From assembly GCA_900109485.1 (NCBI GenBank), contig FOAY01000003.1, positions 428,816-492,815 of the forward strand: a stretch of DNA of 64,000 bases, in the 5' to 3' direction. The translations under genes were made by a program, and so were the position numbers. This DNA comes from Kosakonia sacchari. Lineage in GTDB: Bacteria; Pseudomonadota; Gammaproteobacteria; Enterobacterales; Enterobacteriaceae. This document shows, one piece after another, positions 45,131 to 53,654 of this stretch; the stretch's first letter is position 1, and each line of letters begins with the position of its first letter. The notes beneath the pieces were generated by a model. It saw only the letters and a list, made by a program, of their open reading frames with translations, searched no databases and had not been told where the DNA came from.

Positions 45131-47866
45131 ATGGAAATTAATAAAAATAAACGTGGAATGGTTAAATTGAACCCGCTCGCTGTGTCTGTCTTACTGGCGT
45201 TGCCAGTTCTCGCTGAGGCTGCTTCTGTCAATATCCCCGGCGGACAAATAGTCAATGTAAACGGTGTTCCGGTTGTAAATATCAATGCGGCGAATAGCAA
45301 AGGTATTTCCCATAATATTTATGACCAGCTTAATGTGGATAAAGAAGGGCTGATATTTAATAACAGTGCCGAAGATGTTGAAACGACTTTGGCTGGGCGT
45401 ATTGCAGGCAACGCCAATCTGGCTGCTGGTACGGCAAAAATTATCCTGAATGAAGTGACGTCAAACAATAAAAGTGTCATTGACGGAAAAATGGAAGTGG
45501 CAGGCGATAAAGCGCACCTGATCATCGCCAACCCGAATGGAATTACGGTTAATAATAGTGGTTTTATCAACACCGAAAAAACCACTCTGACAACAGGCAG
45601 GGCTGACATTAAGCAAGGTGAGCTGAAAGGGTATTCAGTTGCGGGTGGCACCCTGGCTGTGAAAGAGATCACCAGCGACTCGCCCACCGAGATTCTGGCG
45701 CGTTCTGTTGTGGTTAACGGCGAGATCCGTGCCGATCAGCTTACCGTTATTGCCGGTAACAACTACGTGAACACGAAAGCACAGGCGATCGGAACGGTAA
45801 CCGGCAGCGGCGCGAAAAATGCCTATGGCATCGATATTATTAAAATTGGCGGAATGTACGCTAATCGAATCACGCTGGTCAGTACGGAAAGTGGGGTTGG
45901 CGTACGTAATGCAGGCATTGTCGCGGGTGGAGTCCAGGGCGTGGCGATCGACAACTATGGTCACCTGGTGAACATTGACGCAGCGATCACTTCCGAAGGG
46001 GCTCTTTCTGTCAGGACGAACGGTACGCTGAATAACGAGTCAGGGACGTTACGCGGTACCGGGAAAGTCTCGATCGACACGGTTACTCATGCGATTAATA
46101 ACAGCAAAGCAGGGAACATTAGCTCGTTGTCTGCCGTCGATATTGGCAGCGGTGAATTCAATAACAGTAATGGCAAGATCATGTCCAATGGTCAGTTGGT
46201 CATTAACACCCATAATAAGACATTGACCAACTCGGGCACTGCAAATGAAAGTGTTATCCAGGGGGGAACCGTGATGCTCAAAACGGCTACCCTGAATAAC
46301 AGCAAAGGCCGAATAACGGGTAACTCAGTGGCTGCTGAATCCACTGTGATTAATAATACCAGCGGTGCTATTGATGCAGTCAATGACGTGCAATTGATCA
46401 GCGCCGGGAATATTGATAACAGCCGTGGTTTGATTCATTCCCGGCAGGGTCAGATTCAAATAGCTGCACAGAAGACGTTCTCGAACCGTGATACTCTTTC
46501 GACGGATGCTAATAACTCCGCCGCAATGGGCGTACAGGCGGATGCCGGCGAGATAAAAATCATAGCCAGCTCGATCAATAATATGCGAGGCACGCTCAAT
46601 TCAACAGGGAGTGTTATTGCTGAAAGCAATAATGAACTGGTAAATGCTTACGGAAATATTTCTGCAACGGGCAACGTCATTCTCTCCAGCGCCGCTGCGA
46701 TAAATAACTACAGTGGTCGCGTTCACAGTGATAGCACCATTTTTGTTGATGCTGCGTCTTTAGATAATAGCTCCTGGAAAGGCATGCTTGATGGGAAAAA
46801 AGGCGTGCGTATTGAACTTAGCGGAATGCTGGATAACTCCACCGGTCTTATCATCTCTACTGAAGGGGATGTCGCGGTGAAGGTGAAAGCGCTGGACAAT
46901 ATGGGTGGGATTCTGTCCGGAAATAACGTAGATATAACCTCCGCCTCTACTGTATATAACGTGGCAGGATTGATTAATGCCAATAAAAAACTCAGCATCA
47001 ATGCGCTTTCTGAAATCGATAACCGATACGGGGACGATTTCACTAACGGTTTTGGAAGCAATATAGATGCAGATTCACTTACGGGCGGAATATATGGCCG
47101 TGAGGGTATCAGTATCACTGCCAGAAATGTCAAAAACAACTATAGCAGCATTATTGCCGAAAAGGGTCCATTATCATTGAATGTTAATGACAGCATCATT
47201 AACGATCGTGGTTATATGGCGAGCCTTGCTGATATGTCGATTATGACGAAGAGTTTAAAAAATAATAATGGCATCATCGCGGCAATGGGGAATCTGTCGA
47301 TCGATGTAGGCAGTTTGTCAAATACAGGGTCGGGTTCGCTCAGTAATAATAGCGCTGCGGGTATCATTTCGTCAGCGCAGAAAATGGATTTAATGGTCAA
47401 CGGCAATTTTACCAATAGCGGCTGGATCAGCGCGAAAGATGATGCCGTTATTAGTGTTGTGGGTAAGTTGACGAACAATAAATCCATTACCGCTGATAAG
47501 GCATTAACTATCAGGGCCATTGATGGTATTGCCAACAATATGGATATCATTGCTGCATCTGATTTAATTATAGACACCAATGGCAGCCTGACGAATGCGG
47601 CTGCGGGTAAGATCTCGGGTAAGGTAACAAATATCAATGTTGCTACTGATATCAACAATAAAGGTAATGTGCTTGCCAGCGATGAGTTAACTCTCAGTGC
47701 CGGACGCACTATCACCAATACAAGCAATATGGTCACCGATGGGTATGCATCAATTACGGCTCAAACTGTAAATAATAGCGGTAATAAAGCATCTCTCGGT
47801 GGTAGTAAAGGTCTTGTGCTGGAAGCTGACAAAGTCATCGGCACAGGTATCCTGGTAGGGTTGTAA
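45131..47866 (+). CDS. Short TpsA exoprotein (filamentous-haemagglutinin type) without adjacent partner
   Basis: A 911-residue secreted protein. The N-terminus has a signal region (LNPLAVSVLLALPVLAEA) and a TPS domain with IPGGQIVNVNGVPVVNINAA, GISHNIYDQLNV and the diagnostic NPNGITVNNSGFIN. The rest is a run of about 20-residue beta-helix repeats (NNSGTL, INNSxG, ADxLT forms). It lacks VENN, a pretoxin domain or any C-terminal toxin, ending soon after SLGGSKGLVLEADKV. TpsA proteins need an outer-membrane TpsB pore; none lies nearby, so it may borrow the CdiB of the left-end CDI locus or one elsewhere. Probably an adhesin; it could also be a truncated longer gene. Confidence 0.82.
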   Translation: MEINKNKRGMVKLNPLAVSVLLALPVLAEAASVNIPGGQIVNVNGVPVVNINAANSKGISHNIYDQLNVDKEGLIFNNSAEDVETTLAGRIAGNANLAAGTAKIILNEVTSNNKSVIDGKMEVAGDKAHLIIANPNGITVNNSGFINTEKTTLTTGRADIKQGELKGYSVAGGTLAVKEITSDSPTEILARSVVVNGEIRADQLTVIAGNNYVNTKAQAIGTVTGSGAKNAYGIDIIKIGGMYANRITLVSTESGVGVRNAGIVAGGVQGVAIDNYGHLVNIDAAITSEGALSVRTNGTLNNESGTLRGTGKVSIDTVTHAINNSKAGNISSLSAVDIGSGEFNNSNGKIMSNGQLVINTHNKTLTNSGTANESVIQGGTVMLKTATLNNSKGRITGNSVAAESTVINNTSGAIDAVNDVQLISAGNIDNSRGLIHSRQGQIQIAAQKTFSNRDTLSTDANNSAAMGVQADAGEIKIIASSINNMRGTLNSTGSVIAESNNELVNAYGNISATGNVILSSAAAINNYSGRVHSDSTIFVDAASLDNSSWKGMLDGKKGVRIELSGMLDNSTGLIISTEGDVAVKVKALDNMGGILSGNNVDITSASTVYNVAGLINANKKLSINALSEIDNRYGDDFTNGFGSNIDADSLTGGIYGREGISITARNVKNNYSSIIAEKGPLSLNVNDSIINDRGYMASLADMSIMTKSLKNNNGIIAAMGNLSIDVGSLSNTGSGSLSNNSAAGIISSAQKMDLMVNGNFTNSGWISAKDDAVISVVGKLTNNKSITADKALTIRAIDGIANNMDIIAASDLIIDTNGSLTNAAAGKISGKVTNINVATDINNKGNVLASDELTLSAGRTITNTSNMVTDGYASITAQTVNNSGNKASLGGSKGLVLEADKVIGTGILVGL

Positions 47867-47876
47867 GTAATATCAA

Positions 47877-47908
47877 CTCACATCGCCAGCGGAATCTGGC
47901 GATGTGAG
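47877..47908 (+). terminator. Perfect hairpin after tpsA
   Basis: A 13-bp perfect stem CTCACATCGCCAG / CTGGCGATGTGAG with a 6-base loop begins 10 bases after the stop. No T-run follows closely, but the stem is strong enough to end transcription or protect the mRNA 3' end. Confidence 0.65.
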
Positions 47909-47969
47909 TATCAGAAGTCTGTTTCTTAAACATTAATCTTTCGTAGCCACTCTAAGGATGGAGCAAGTT

Positions 47970-48725
47970 ATGTACAAATATAGCGATCTGAAAAATAAAA
48001 CCGTATTAGTTTCCGGGGCAAATGGCGATACCGGTCGCGCAATCTGCCAGCAATATCTGGAGCAGCATGCCGTGGTCTATGCACTGCATGAATCCTGTGC
48101 CGATCAACTGCACGTGCTGAAAGCTGAACATCCCGAGGGGCGGAACTTGCACATTGTTCCCTGCAACCTTGCTGATCCTGAGGCGGTGGCGGTAATCGGT
48201 GCCCGTTTGGCCAGTGAAGCCGGGAAAGTGGATGTGCTGGTCAACAATGCCAACGTGGTTAACGATAATCTCTTTGCATCCATGAGCTTCGATGACTTCA
48301 GCTCCACAATCGACGGCAATATGCTTAATACCTTCAGATTGACAAAAGAAATGCTGAGGCTGCTCAGAAATGCTGAGAATGCGTCGGTCATTAATGTGGC
48401 GTCAGTTGCCGCCATTATTCCAACGGTGGGACAGATTAACTACAGCGCTTCCAACGGCGCTCTGTTGGCCTTCACGCGTACGCTGGCGGCAGAACTCGCG
48501 CCGCACGGCATTCGGGTAAATGCTGTTGCGCCTGGCATGATTGAGTCAACGAACGGGAAAGAGCTCCCTCGTTCCCTGGTCCGCGAAATGACGGATGCGA
48601 TTCCCTTACAGCGCATGGGGCGCAGCGCAGAAGTCGCCAATACTATCGTTTACTTAAGCTCATCAGCTTCCAGCTATATTGTTGGCCAAACAATTATCAT
48701 CGATGGCGGCATGGTGATGCGTTAA
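47970..48725 (+). CDS. SDR-family protein with altered catalytic motif (YxxxN)
   Basis: A 251-residue classical short-chain dehydrogenase/reductase fold, FabG-like. The cofactor motif is SGANGDTGRAI, the structural motif NNAN (usually NNAG), and the catalytic Ser is in VINVASVAA. The active-site YxxxK is NYSASNGA here, so the Lys that lowers the Tyr pKa is replaced by Asn (codon 48453-48455). The C-terminus (SYIVGQTIIIDGGMVMR) is complete. It may be catalytically weak, or act as a binding or regulatory protein. GGAG six bases before the ATG at 47970 decides the start. It lies between tpsA and a LuxR regulator; no pathway is evident. Confidence 0.85.
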   Translation: MYKYSDLKNKTVLVSGANGDTGRAICQQYLEQHAVVYALHESCADQLHVLKAEHPEGRNLHIVPCNLADPEAVAVIGARLASEAGKVDVLVNNANVVNDNLFASMSFDDFSSTIDGNMLNTFRLTKEMLRLLRNAENASVINVASVAAIIPTVGQINYSASNGALLAFTRTLAAELAPHGIRVNAVAPGMIESTNGKELPRSLVREMTDAIPLQRMGRSAEVANTIVYLSSSASSYIVGQTIIIDGGMVMR

Positions 48726-49487
48726 TTAACCTCGCGAGACGGTTTCCGCGTTTCTGTTGGCACGTAGACAAAGCGTTTTCAAAAAATAATAACGCTCATA
48801 GTGAGCTGGTTTAAATCCAGTATCGTTTGTTCCTTTTCCAGGATTGTGAGGCGTCTTGCCGGAAACCGTTTTTTAAATCTGTGTACATATAAATACGCAG
48901 CTAAAATATTTACCGGCAAATATAAATAACAAGGATAAGATGCCCCGGCATTCTGTTTAGCCGCGTCTGATAATTTCGCCCTGACAGGGTAATCTCAGCG
49001 AGCAAACATTCGTGACCGCTGGGCATTTTATCCTCAACTATTGCAATCGTTTACTCACCCCCCCTGTTCGAAAACCCTTCTTAAAATAGTTCGTAAACAG
49101 CTGGCAGGCCTTAACTCCTCACAGCGTTCAGCGTAGCAACCCTCATTTAGCACTGAATTCTACAATGGTGTTCTGTGATATTTACGGAGCGTGGCGTCCG
49201 TTATCGGAATAAAAAACATTGTCTGGCATACTTACAAGCCAGCAGGACATTTTCCTGAACGCATGCAAGCGCAACCAATGACCGTCGGTAATAGCCTCTC
49301 ATGGAGGTTGTATGGCTTATAGTAGTAAGCCATAAGCAGCCGCATGGGCTGCATCTGGCTGATATATTTGGGTCGCGATGGCTTCAGATATGATGCGTGG
49401 CGAGACGGTGGTACAGAGAGCTGCGTACTAGTAAAGATCCGTCTGTAGCTAATAAGGGACTACAGGCGGAGTGACTTTTTCAGGTGA
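48726..49487. other. Gene-free stretch between SDR gene and LuxR-type gene
   Basis: About 760 bases with no supported gene. A 10-bp inverted repeat ACGGTTTCCG (48739-48748) / CGGAAACCGT (48860-48869, followed by TTTTTT) could form a long-loop structure or mark a lost element; the second arm with its T-run is a poor terminator. Two small hairpins stand at 49311-49352. Confidence 0.4.
49311..49352. repeat. Two tandem hairpins
   Basis: TATGGCTTA / TAAGCCATA (9-bp stem, 6-base loop, 49311-49334) is followed at once by GCAGCC / GGCTGC (6-bp stem, 49336-49352). They lie in a gene-free region and have no T-run; role unknown. Confidence 0.5.
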
Positions 49488-50072
49488 TTACATCATTGCC
49501 ATGCTGGTGGCGGAGGGAGCGAAGAAGGCGCTGGATTCTGCAAGCAGACTCTCTCTTATCAGCAGTAAATCGCTAATTTTTTTGCCCCCCAGTTTTTTAC
49601 AGGCTTTATTCCGATAGGCATAGACCTTTTTGGCCGGCATATTAAGCGTATCGGCGATAAGATCAATATTCTTACCTTTCAGCGACTCATTAATAATCAT
49701 ATATTCGATGTCGCTCAGGTGATTGTCTTTCGGTGTCGGATTTTTTTGTTTTTTGATGATTCGCTGTAGCGCCTGGCTAAATTCAACAAGAGATACTCTT
49801 GATTTCAATACTTCATCAGCTTCATCAATGACAATATTACGTGCGCTGCGCATAATCACTAAAAGCTTACAGGTTTTATTGAGCGTCGATATAGCCCACG
49901 CACAAGAGGTACTTTTTATATCAAGATGAAGGATGACAATATCATCGAAAGATAAATTATTAATCAATGCCGCATTCAGTTTATGTTCGATTATTTCGAT
50001 ATTTAGCGTGCTGGCAAAAGACATGATGCCATGCTGAAGATAAGCATCTTCGCTGATGGAGTATATTTTCAT
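49488..50072 (-). CDS. LuxR-type HTH regulator, distantly EcpR/MatA-like
   Basis: A 194-residue protein with a receiver-like N-terminal half lacking an obvious phosphorylation Asp cluster (IYSISEDAYLQHGIMSFAST; DDIVILHLDI) and a C-terminal LuxR helix-turn-helix (LSDIEYMIINESLKGKNIDL; IADTLNMPAKKVYAYRNKAC, KKLG). The VYAYRNKACKKL stretch recalls VYTHRRNAEAKL of EcpR. It could be the displaced or substitute regulator of the ecp pili and tpsA, 6 kb away. I chose the ATG at 50072; a longer form would need TTG at 50123. Confidence 0.75.
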   Translation of the reverse strand: MKIYSISEDAYLQHGIMSFASTLNIEIIEHKLNAALINNLSFDDIVILHLDIKSTSCAWAISTLNKTCKLLVIMRSARNIVIDEADEVLKSRVSLVEFSQALQRIIKKQKNPTPKDNHLSDIEYMIINESLKGKNIDLIADTLNMPAKKVYAYRNKACKKLGGKKISDLLLIRESLLAESSAFFAPSATSMAMM

Positions 50073-50484
50073 ATTTTTGAATACCGTAAGAATTGTCGAG
50101 AAAATTAAATTTATATGCTGCAATTCTAATTAGGATTTTTTATTTCGGATAATTAAATAATCTTAAATCAACCTTAACTCGTTTCTGCGGTAAATAAGAA
50201 TCTGCACAATGATGCGCATCATCAGACGGACTATACTTCCAGTGACGTGTTACTGGCGTCGATACTGACAGGTAATAAATGGTTTTTTTGGTTTCTTAAC
50301 TGCCTGTGGTTGGTGTTTTATGCCTTAATTAATCGCATTTATGGTTTTTAAGTCTTAATCACGAAGGTGAAAGGGGCCATAACCTCAAGCAAAGTTTTCC
50401 AGCGATGATTATGTGCTGATAACGACGACAACTGCGCGCTGACGGTAACGGGCAAGAGCAGCATCTACTACCGTAAGGATTTGA
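50073..50484. other. Divergent intergenic region between LuxR-type gene and dosC
   Basis: About 410 bases, AT-rich in the left part, with no gene. It should contain the promoters of both flanking genes; I could not assign -35/-10 elements or operators with confidence. Confidence 0.4.
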
Positions 50485-50487
50485 ATG

Positions 50488-51870
50488 ATGGAGACTTACC
50501 TTAAGAATATGAAGGCTGAGTGGGTCAATTTACTCGAGAGAACAGATGAACGCATTCGTCTTATCGCCGCTGAAGTTGGGAAGAATCATGCACGACAGCT
50601 GAGCCAGGAATTCTACACCGTTGTACTAACCGACTCGCAAGCGGCTGAATTTTTGTCTAATGAGCAGGTAGAAAGACAGCTTAAAGCTGCGCTTGCCCGT
50701 TGGATTGAAGAAGTGCTTGCATGCCAGATAAGTGACGTAGAGCGGTTGATCGAAGTGCAACAAACGATTGCTGCGGTTCATGCGCGCATTGGCATTTCCG
50801 TAGAGCTGGTAGAGATGGGGTTTCGGGTGCTTAAGAAGCTCCTTTACCCGGTGATTAATTCTGACGATTATGCACCGGCAGAAAAACTGCAAGTCTACCA
50901 TTTCACAATAAACAGTATCGATCTGGCGATGGAAGTGATGTCACGCGCCTTCTCATTCACTGAGCATAATGCGTCAAAAGAGGATGAAAACTACCGTATC
51001 TTCTCTTTGCTGGAGAATGCTGAAGAAGAGAAAGAGCGACAAATCGCCTCGTTATTGGCGTGGGAAATCGATCTTGTTTACCGAATTGTCCTTGATGCCG
51101 ATTTAGGTAATAGCCTGTCCCTGAGCCAGGCGGATTTTGGTTTATGGTTTAACCACAAAGGGCGCCATTATTTCAGTGGTATTGCCGAGGCCGGCCATAT
51201 TTCCCGGTTAATTCAGGATATTGACGAAGTCTTCCGTAATACTCGTGAAACGTCCAAAGCCTTAAGTAACCGCAGCCTGCGCACCAAATTCCTTATTCAG
51301 CTTAGGAAAAATGTGTCGCAAATCAGTACATTGCTGCGTGAACTTTTTGAGGAAGTCTCCCGTCATGAAGTGGGTATGGATGTACTGACACGCCTGCTCA
51401 ATCGTCGTTTCTTACCGACTATTTTTAAACGTGAAATCGCCCAGGCAAAACGGGCCTCCACTTTCTTGTCAGTACTGGTTATTGATGTCGATAAATTTAA
51501 GCAAATTAACGATACTTGGGGACACCACACCGGGGACGAAATTTTGCGCAAAGTGTCGGCGGCTTTTTATGACAATGTGCGCAGCAATGACTATGTATTC
51601 CGCTATGGTGGGGACGAATTCGTGATCGTCTTAACCGAGGCTTCCGAATTTGATACGACACGTATCGCTGAACGCATCCGTTCGCGCGTCGAAAAAACCG
51701 TGATCAAATCGCCAGACGGCCAGACGATCCCACTTTCGCTCTCCATCGGTGCGGCAATGTTTAGCGGTCATCCGGACTATGAACGGTTAATTCAGGCGGC
51801 GGATGAGGCACTCTATATTGCCAAGAAACGCGGGCGCAACTGCGTTGAGTTGTGGAAACCCGCCTCATGA
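50488..51870 (+). CDS. dosC: DosC (DgcO), heme-globin oxygen-sensing diguanylate cyclase
   Basis: Makes cyclic di-GMP under control of oxygen bound to an N-terminal globin domain. Counting from the ATG at 50488, the heme-pocket residues fall exactly where they do in E. coli: Tyr43 (EFYTVVL), Leu65 (ERQLKAAL) and proximal His98 (AAVHARIG), so I prefer this start to the ATG at 50485. A middle domain (residues about 160-290) follows, then a GGDEF domain with DVDKFKQINDTWGHHTGDE, the inhibitory RxxD site (RSND) and an intact YGGDEF active site. In E. coli dosC is followed by the phosphodiesterase gene dosP; here an AraC gene ends 1 base away on the other strand instead. AAGGA lies upstream. Confidence 0.94.
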   Translation: METYLKNMKAEWVNLLERTDERIRLIAAEVGKNHARQLSQEFYTVVLTDSQAAEFLSNEQVERQLKAALARWIEEVLACQISDVERLIEVQQTIAAVHARIGISVELVEMGFRVLKKLLYPVINSDDYAPAEKLQVYHFTINSIDLAMEVMSRAFSFTEHNASKEDENYRIFSLLENAEEEKERQIASLLAWEIDLVYRIVLDADLGNSLSLSQADFGLWFNHKGRHYFSGIAEAGHISRLIQDIDEVFRNTRETSKALSNRSLRTKFLIQLRKNVSQISTLLRELFEEVSRHEVGMDVLTRLLNRRFLPTIFKREIAQAKRASTFLSVLVIDVDKFKQINDTWGHHTGDEILRKVSAAFYDNVRSNDYVFRYGGDEFVIVLTEASEFDTTRIAERIRSRVEKTVIKSPDGQTIPLSLSIGAAMFSGHPDYERLIQAADEALYIAKKRGRNCVELWKPAS

Positions 51871-51871
51871 C

Positions 51872-52765
51872 TTATATCGGTGGAAACAGTGAAAATGCCG
51901 CTTTCATCGCTTTTGCCTCTTCGCCGGGGCTGCGGCCAAACAGACGGCGGAATTCACGATTAAACTGCGAGGGGCTTTCATAACCCACGCGGAATGCTGC
52001 GCCTGAGGCGGTCAGATTATCGCGGATCATCATCAGCCGTGCCTGGTTAAGCCGAACCGATTTGATGTATTGCAGCGGCGAAGTCCCGGTCACGGCTTTA
52101 AAGTGTTTATGGAAAGCTGGCACGCTTAAACCGATGTCGTTGGCAAGCCGGGTGACATGCAGCGGTTGCGGAAACTCTGTGTGGATGCGCTGCAGGACAC
52201 GCGAGATGGCGGCGAACTGTCCCTGGCTGGCCAGTGCGGCCCGGATCGCGCCGCCTCGCGCGCCCATCAAAACCCGGTAATACAGTTCGCGAACGATCTG
52301 CGGGCCAAGGATTTTGGCCTCCTGCGGTGATGCCAGCGCGCGCAGCAGCCGAAGCGTGGTATCCGTCAATTCGGGTTCCAGCGGCGTGGAAATGATCCCT
52401 TCCGGCGCGGCGGCGGCAGAAACGGCTGAAGGCTCCAGCTCGCTCATTAACTCCAGCAAAACCGTCATCTCCAGCCGTACGGCAATCGCCAGCAGCGGTT
52501 CTTCTGCGCTGGCCTCCGTTTCCGTAGAGAAAGGCAGCGGCACCGAAAGCACCAGGTAATGTTGCTTATCGTAGTGGTAAACCCGGTCGGCCAGATAACC
52601 GCGTTTATGTCCCTGGCAGACAATCACTATGCCCGGCTCATAGACGACCGGCGTGCGTCCCAACGGGCGATCCGAGCGCATAAAGCGTACCGTTTCCAGC
52701 CGCGAACAGGTGTAACCCTCGTTGGGCGCCAGGCTACTGAGCAGCGACACCATTTCAGCGCTCAT
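51872..52765 (-). CDS. AraC-family regulator, YqhC-like
   Basis: A 297-residue regulator with an AraC_N-type sensory domain (RTPVVYEPGIVIVCQGHKRG; YLVLSVPLPFSTETEAS) and two C-terminal helix-turn-helix units (VTRLANDIGLSVPAFHKHFK; VTGTSPLQYIKSVRLNQARL; FRVGYESPSQFNREFRRLFG). This architecture is that of YqhC, which activates aldehyde reductase genes. It is divergent from two SDR genes, which are its likely targets. The ATG at 52765 has AAGGAGAG upstream; the longer frame to 52846 lacks one. Confidence 0.87.
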   Translation of the reverse strand: MSAEMVSLLSSLAPNEGYTCSRLETVRFMRSDRPLGRTPVVYEPGIVIVCQGHKRGYLADRVYHYDKQHYLVLSVPLPFSTETEASAEEPLLAIAVRLEMTVLLELMSELEPSAVSAAAAPEGIISTPLEPELTDTTLRLLRALASPQEAKILGPQIVRELYYRVLMGARGGAIRAALASQGQFAAISRVLQRIHTEFPQPLHVTRLANDIGLSVPAFHKHFKAVTGTSPLQYIKSVRLNQARLMMIRDNLTASGAAFRVGYESPSQFNREFRRLFGRSPGEEAKAMKAAFSLFPPI

Positions 52766-52927
52766 TGCTTCTCTCCTTCTCACAATTAAGCAATTATTCT
52801 GCCGTTTTGCGCCCGTTATGTGAACAGGAAGAAGAGGAACAGGCAATCATCAGAGAAGAATGGGCCTGTTTTGCCTCTTCCTCGCCGCCTACTCTGTTGC
52901 TGGTGACACAACACAGGAGATCACCTT

Positions 52928-53644
52928 ATGACGAAGCGCAAAATTATCCTGCTGACCGGTGCCAGTAGCGGTATTGGTGAAGCCACCGTGCGGCGGTTGG
53001 TGCAGGACGGACATCATTTGATTATCGGCGCACGGCGGCTGGCAAAGTTACAGCATCTGCAGGAGGAACTGGGCAATATCGATGCCTTGCAGGTGGATGT
53101 GACACAGGCTGGCGATCTGCAACGGATGGCGGATTTTGCACTGTCGAACTACGGACGCATCGATGTGCTGATCAATAACGCCGGTGTGATGCCGCTCTCG
53201 CCGCTGGCCGCGCGGAAACTGGACGAGTGGCGACAAACCCTCGATGTCAATGTGCACGGCGTCCTTAATGGTATTGCTGCGGTGCTGCCGGTTATGGAAC
53301 AGCAGGGCGGCGGGCAGATCATCAATGTGGCGTCAATTGGCGCACATACCGTTTTCCCTTCATCAGCGGTCTACTGCGCCAGTAAATTCGCCGTCCGCGC
53401 CATCTCCGACGGATTGCGCCAGGAGACGGAAACGATCCGCGTTACCGTCATCAGCCCCGGCGTGGTGGAGTCGGAACTGGCCGATCACATCACGGATGAC
53501 GGCACGAAAGCGGCGATGCAGGAATTTCGTCGCATTGCGCTGCCCGCAGACGCGATTGCCAAAGCCATTGCGTGGGCTATCGCACAGCCGGATGGCGTCG
53601 ATGTCAGCGAAATGATTGTTCGCCCAACACAAAGCCCATATTGA
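52928..53644 (+). CDS. SDR-family oxidoreductase
   Basis: A 238-residue classical short-chain dehydrogenase/reductase. It has the cofactor motif LLTGASSGIGEATVRR, the structural NNAGVMPLSPL, the catalytic Ser in INVASIGAHTVFPSS and the YCASK active site, all intact. ARR after the second strand suggests NADP preference. It resembles the YdfG/serine-dehydrogenase-like group; the substrate is unknown. Preceded by AGGAG, it is divergent from the AraC gene and 10 bases before a second SDR gene. Confidence 0.85.
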   Translation: MTKRKIILLTGASSGIGEATVRRLVQDGHHLIIGARRLAKLQHLQEELGNIDALQVDVTQAGDLQRMADFALSNYGRIDVLINNAGVMPLSPLAARKLDEWRQTLDVNVHGVLNGIAAVLPVMEQQGGGQIINVASIGAHTVFPSSAVYCASKFAVRAISDGLRQETETIRVTVISPGVVESELADHITDDGTKAAMQEFRRIALPADAIAKAIAWAIAQPDGVDVSEMIVRPTQSPY

Positions 53645-53654
53645 GGAGGCGCAG

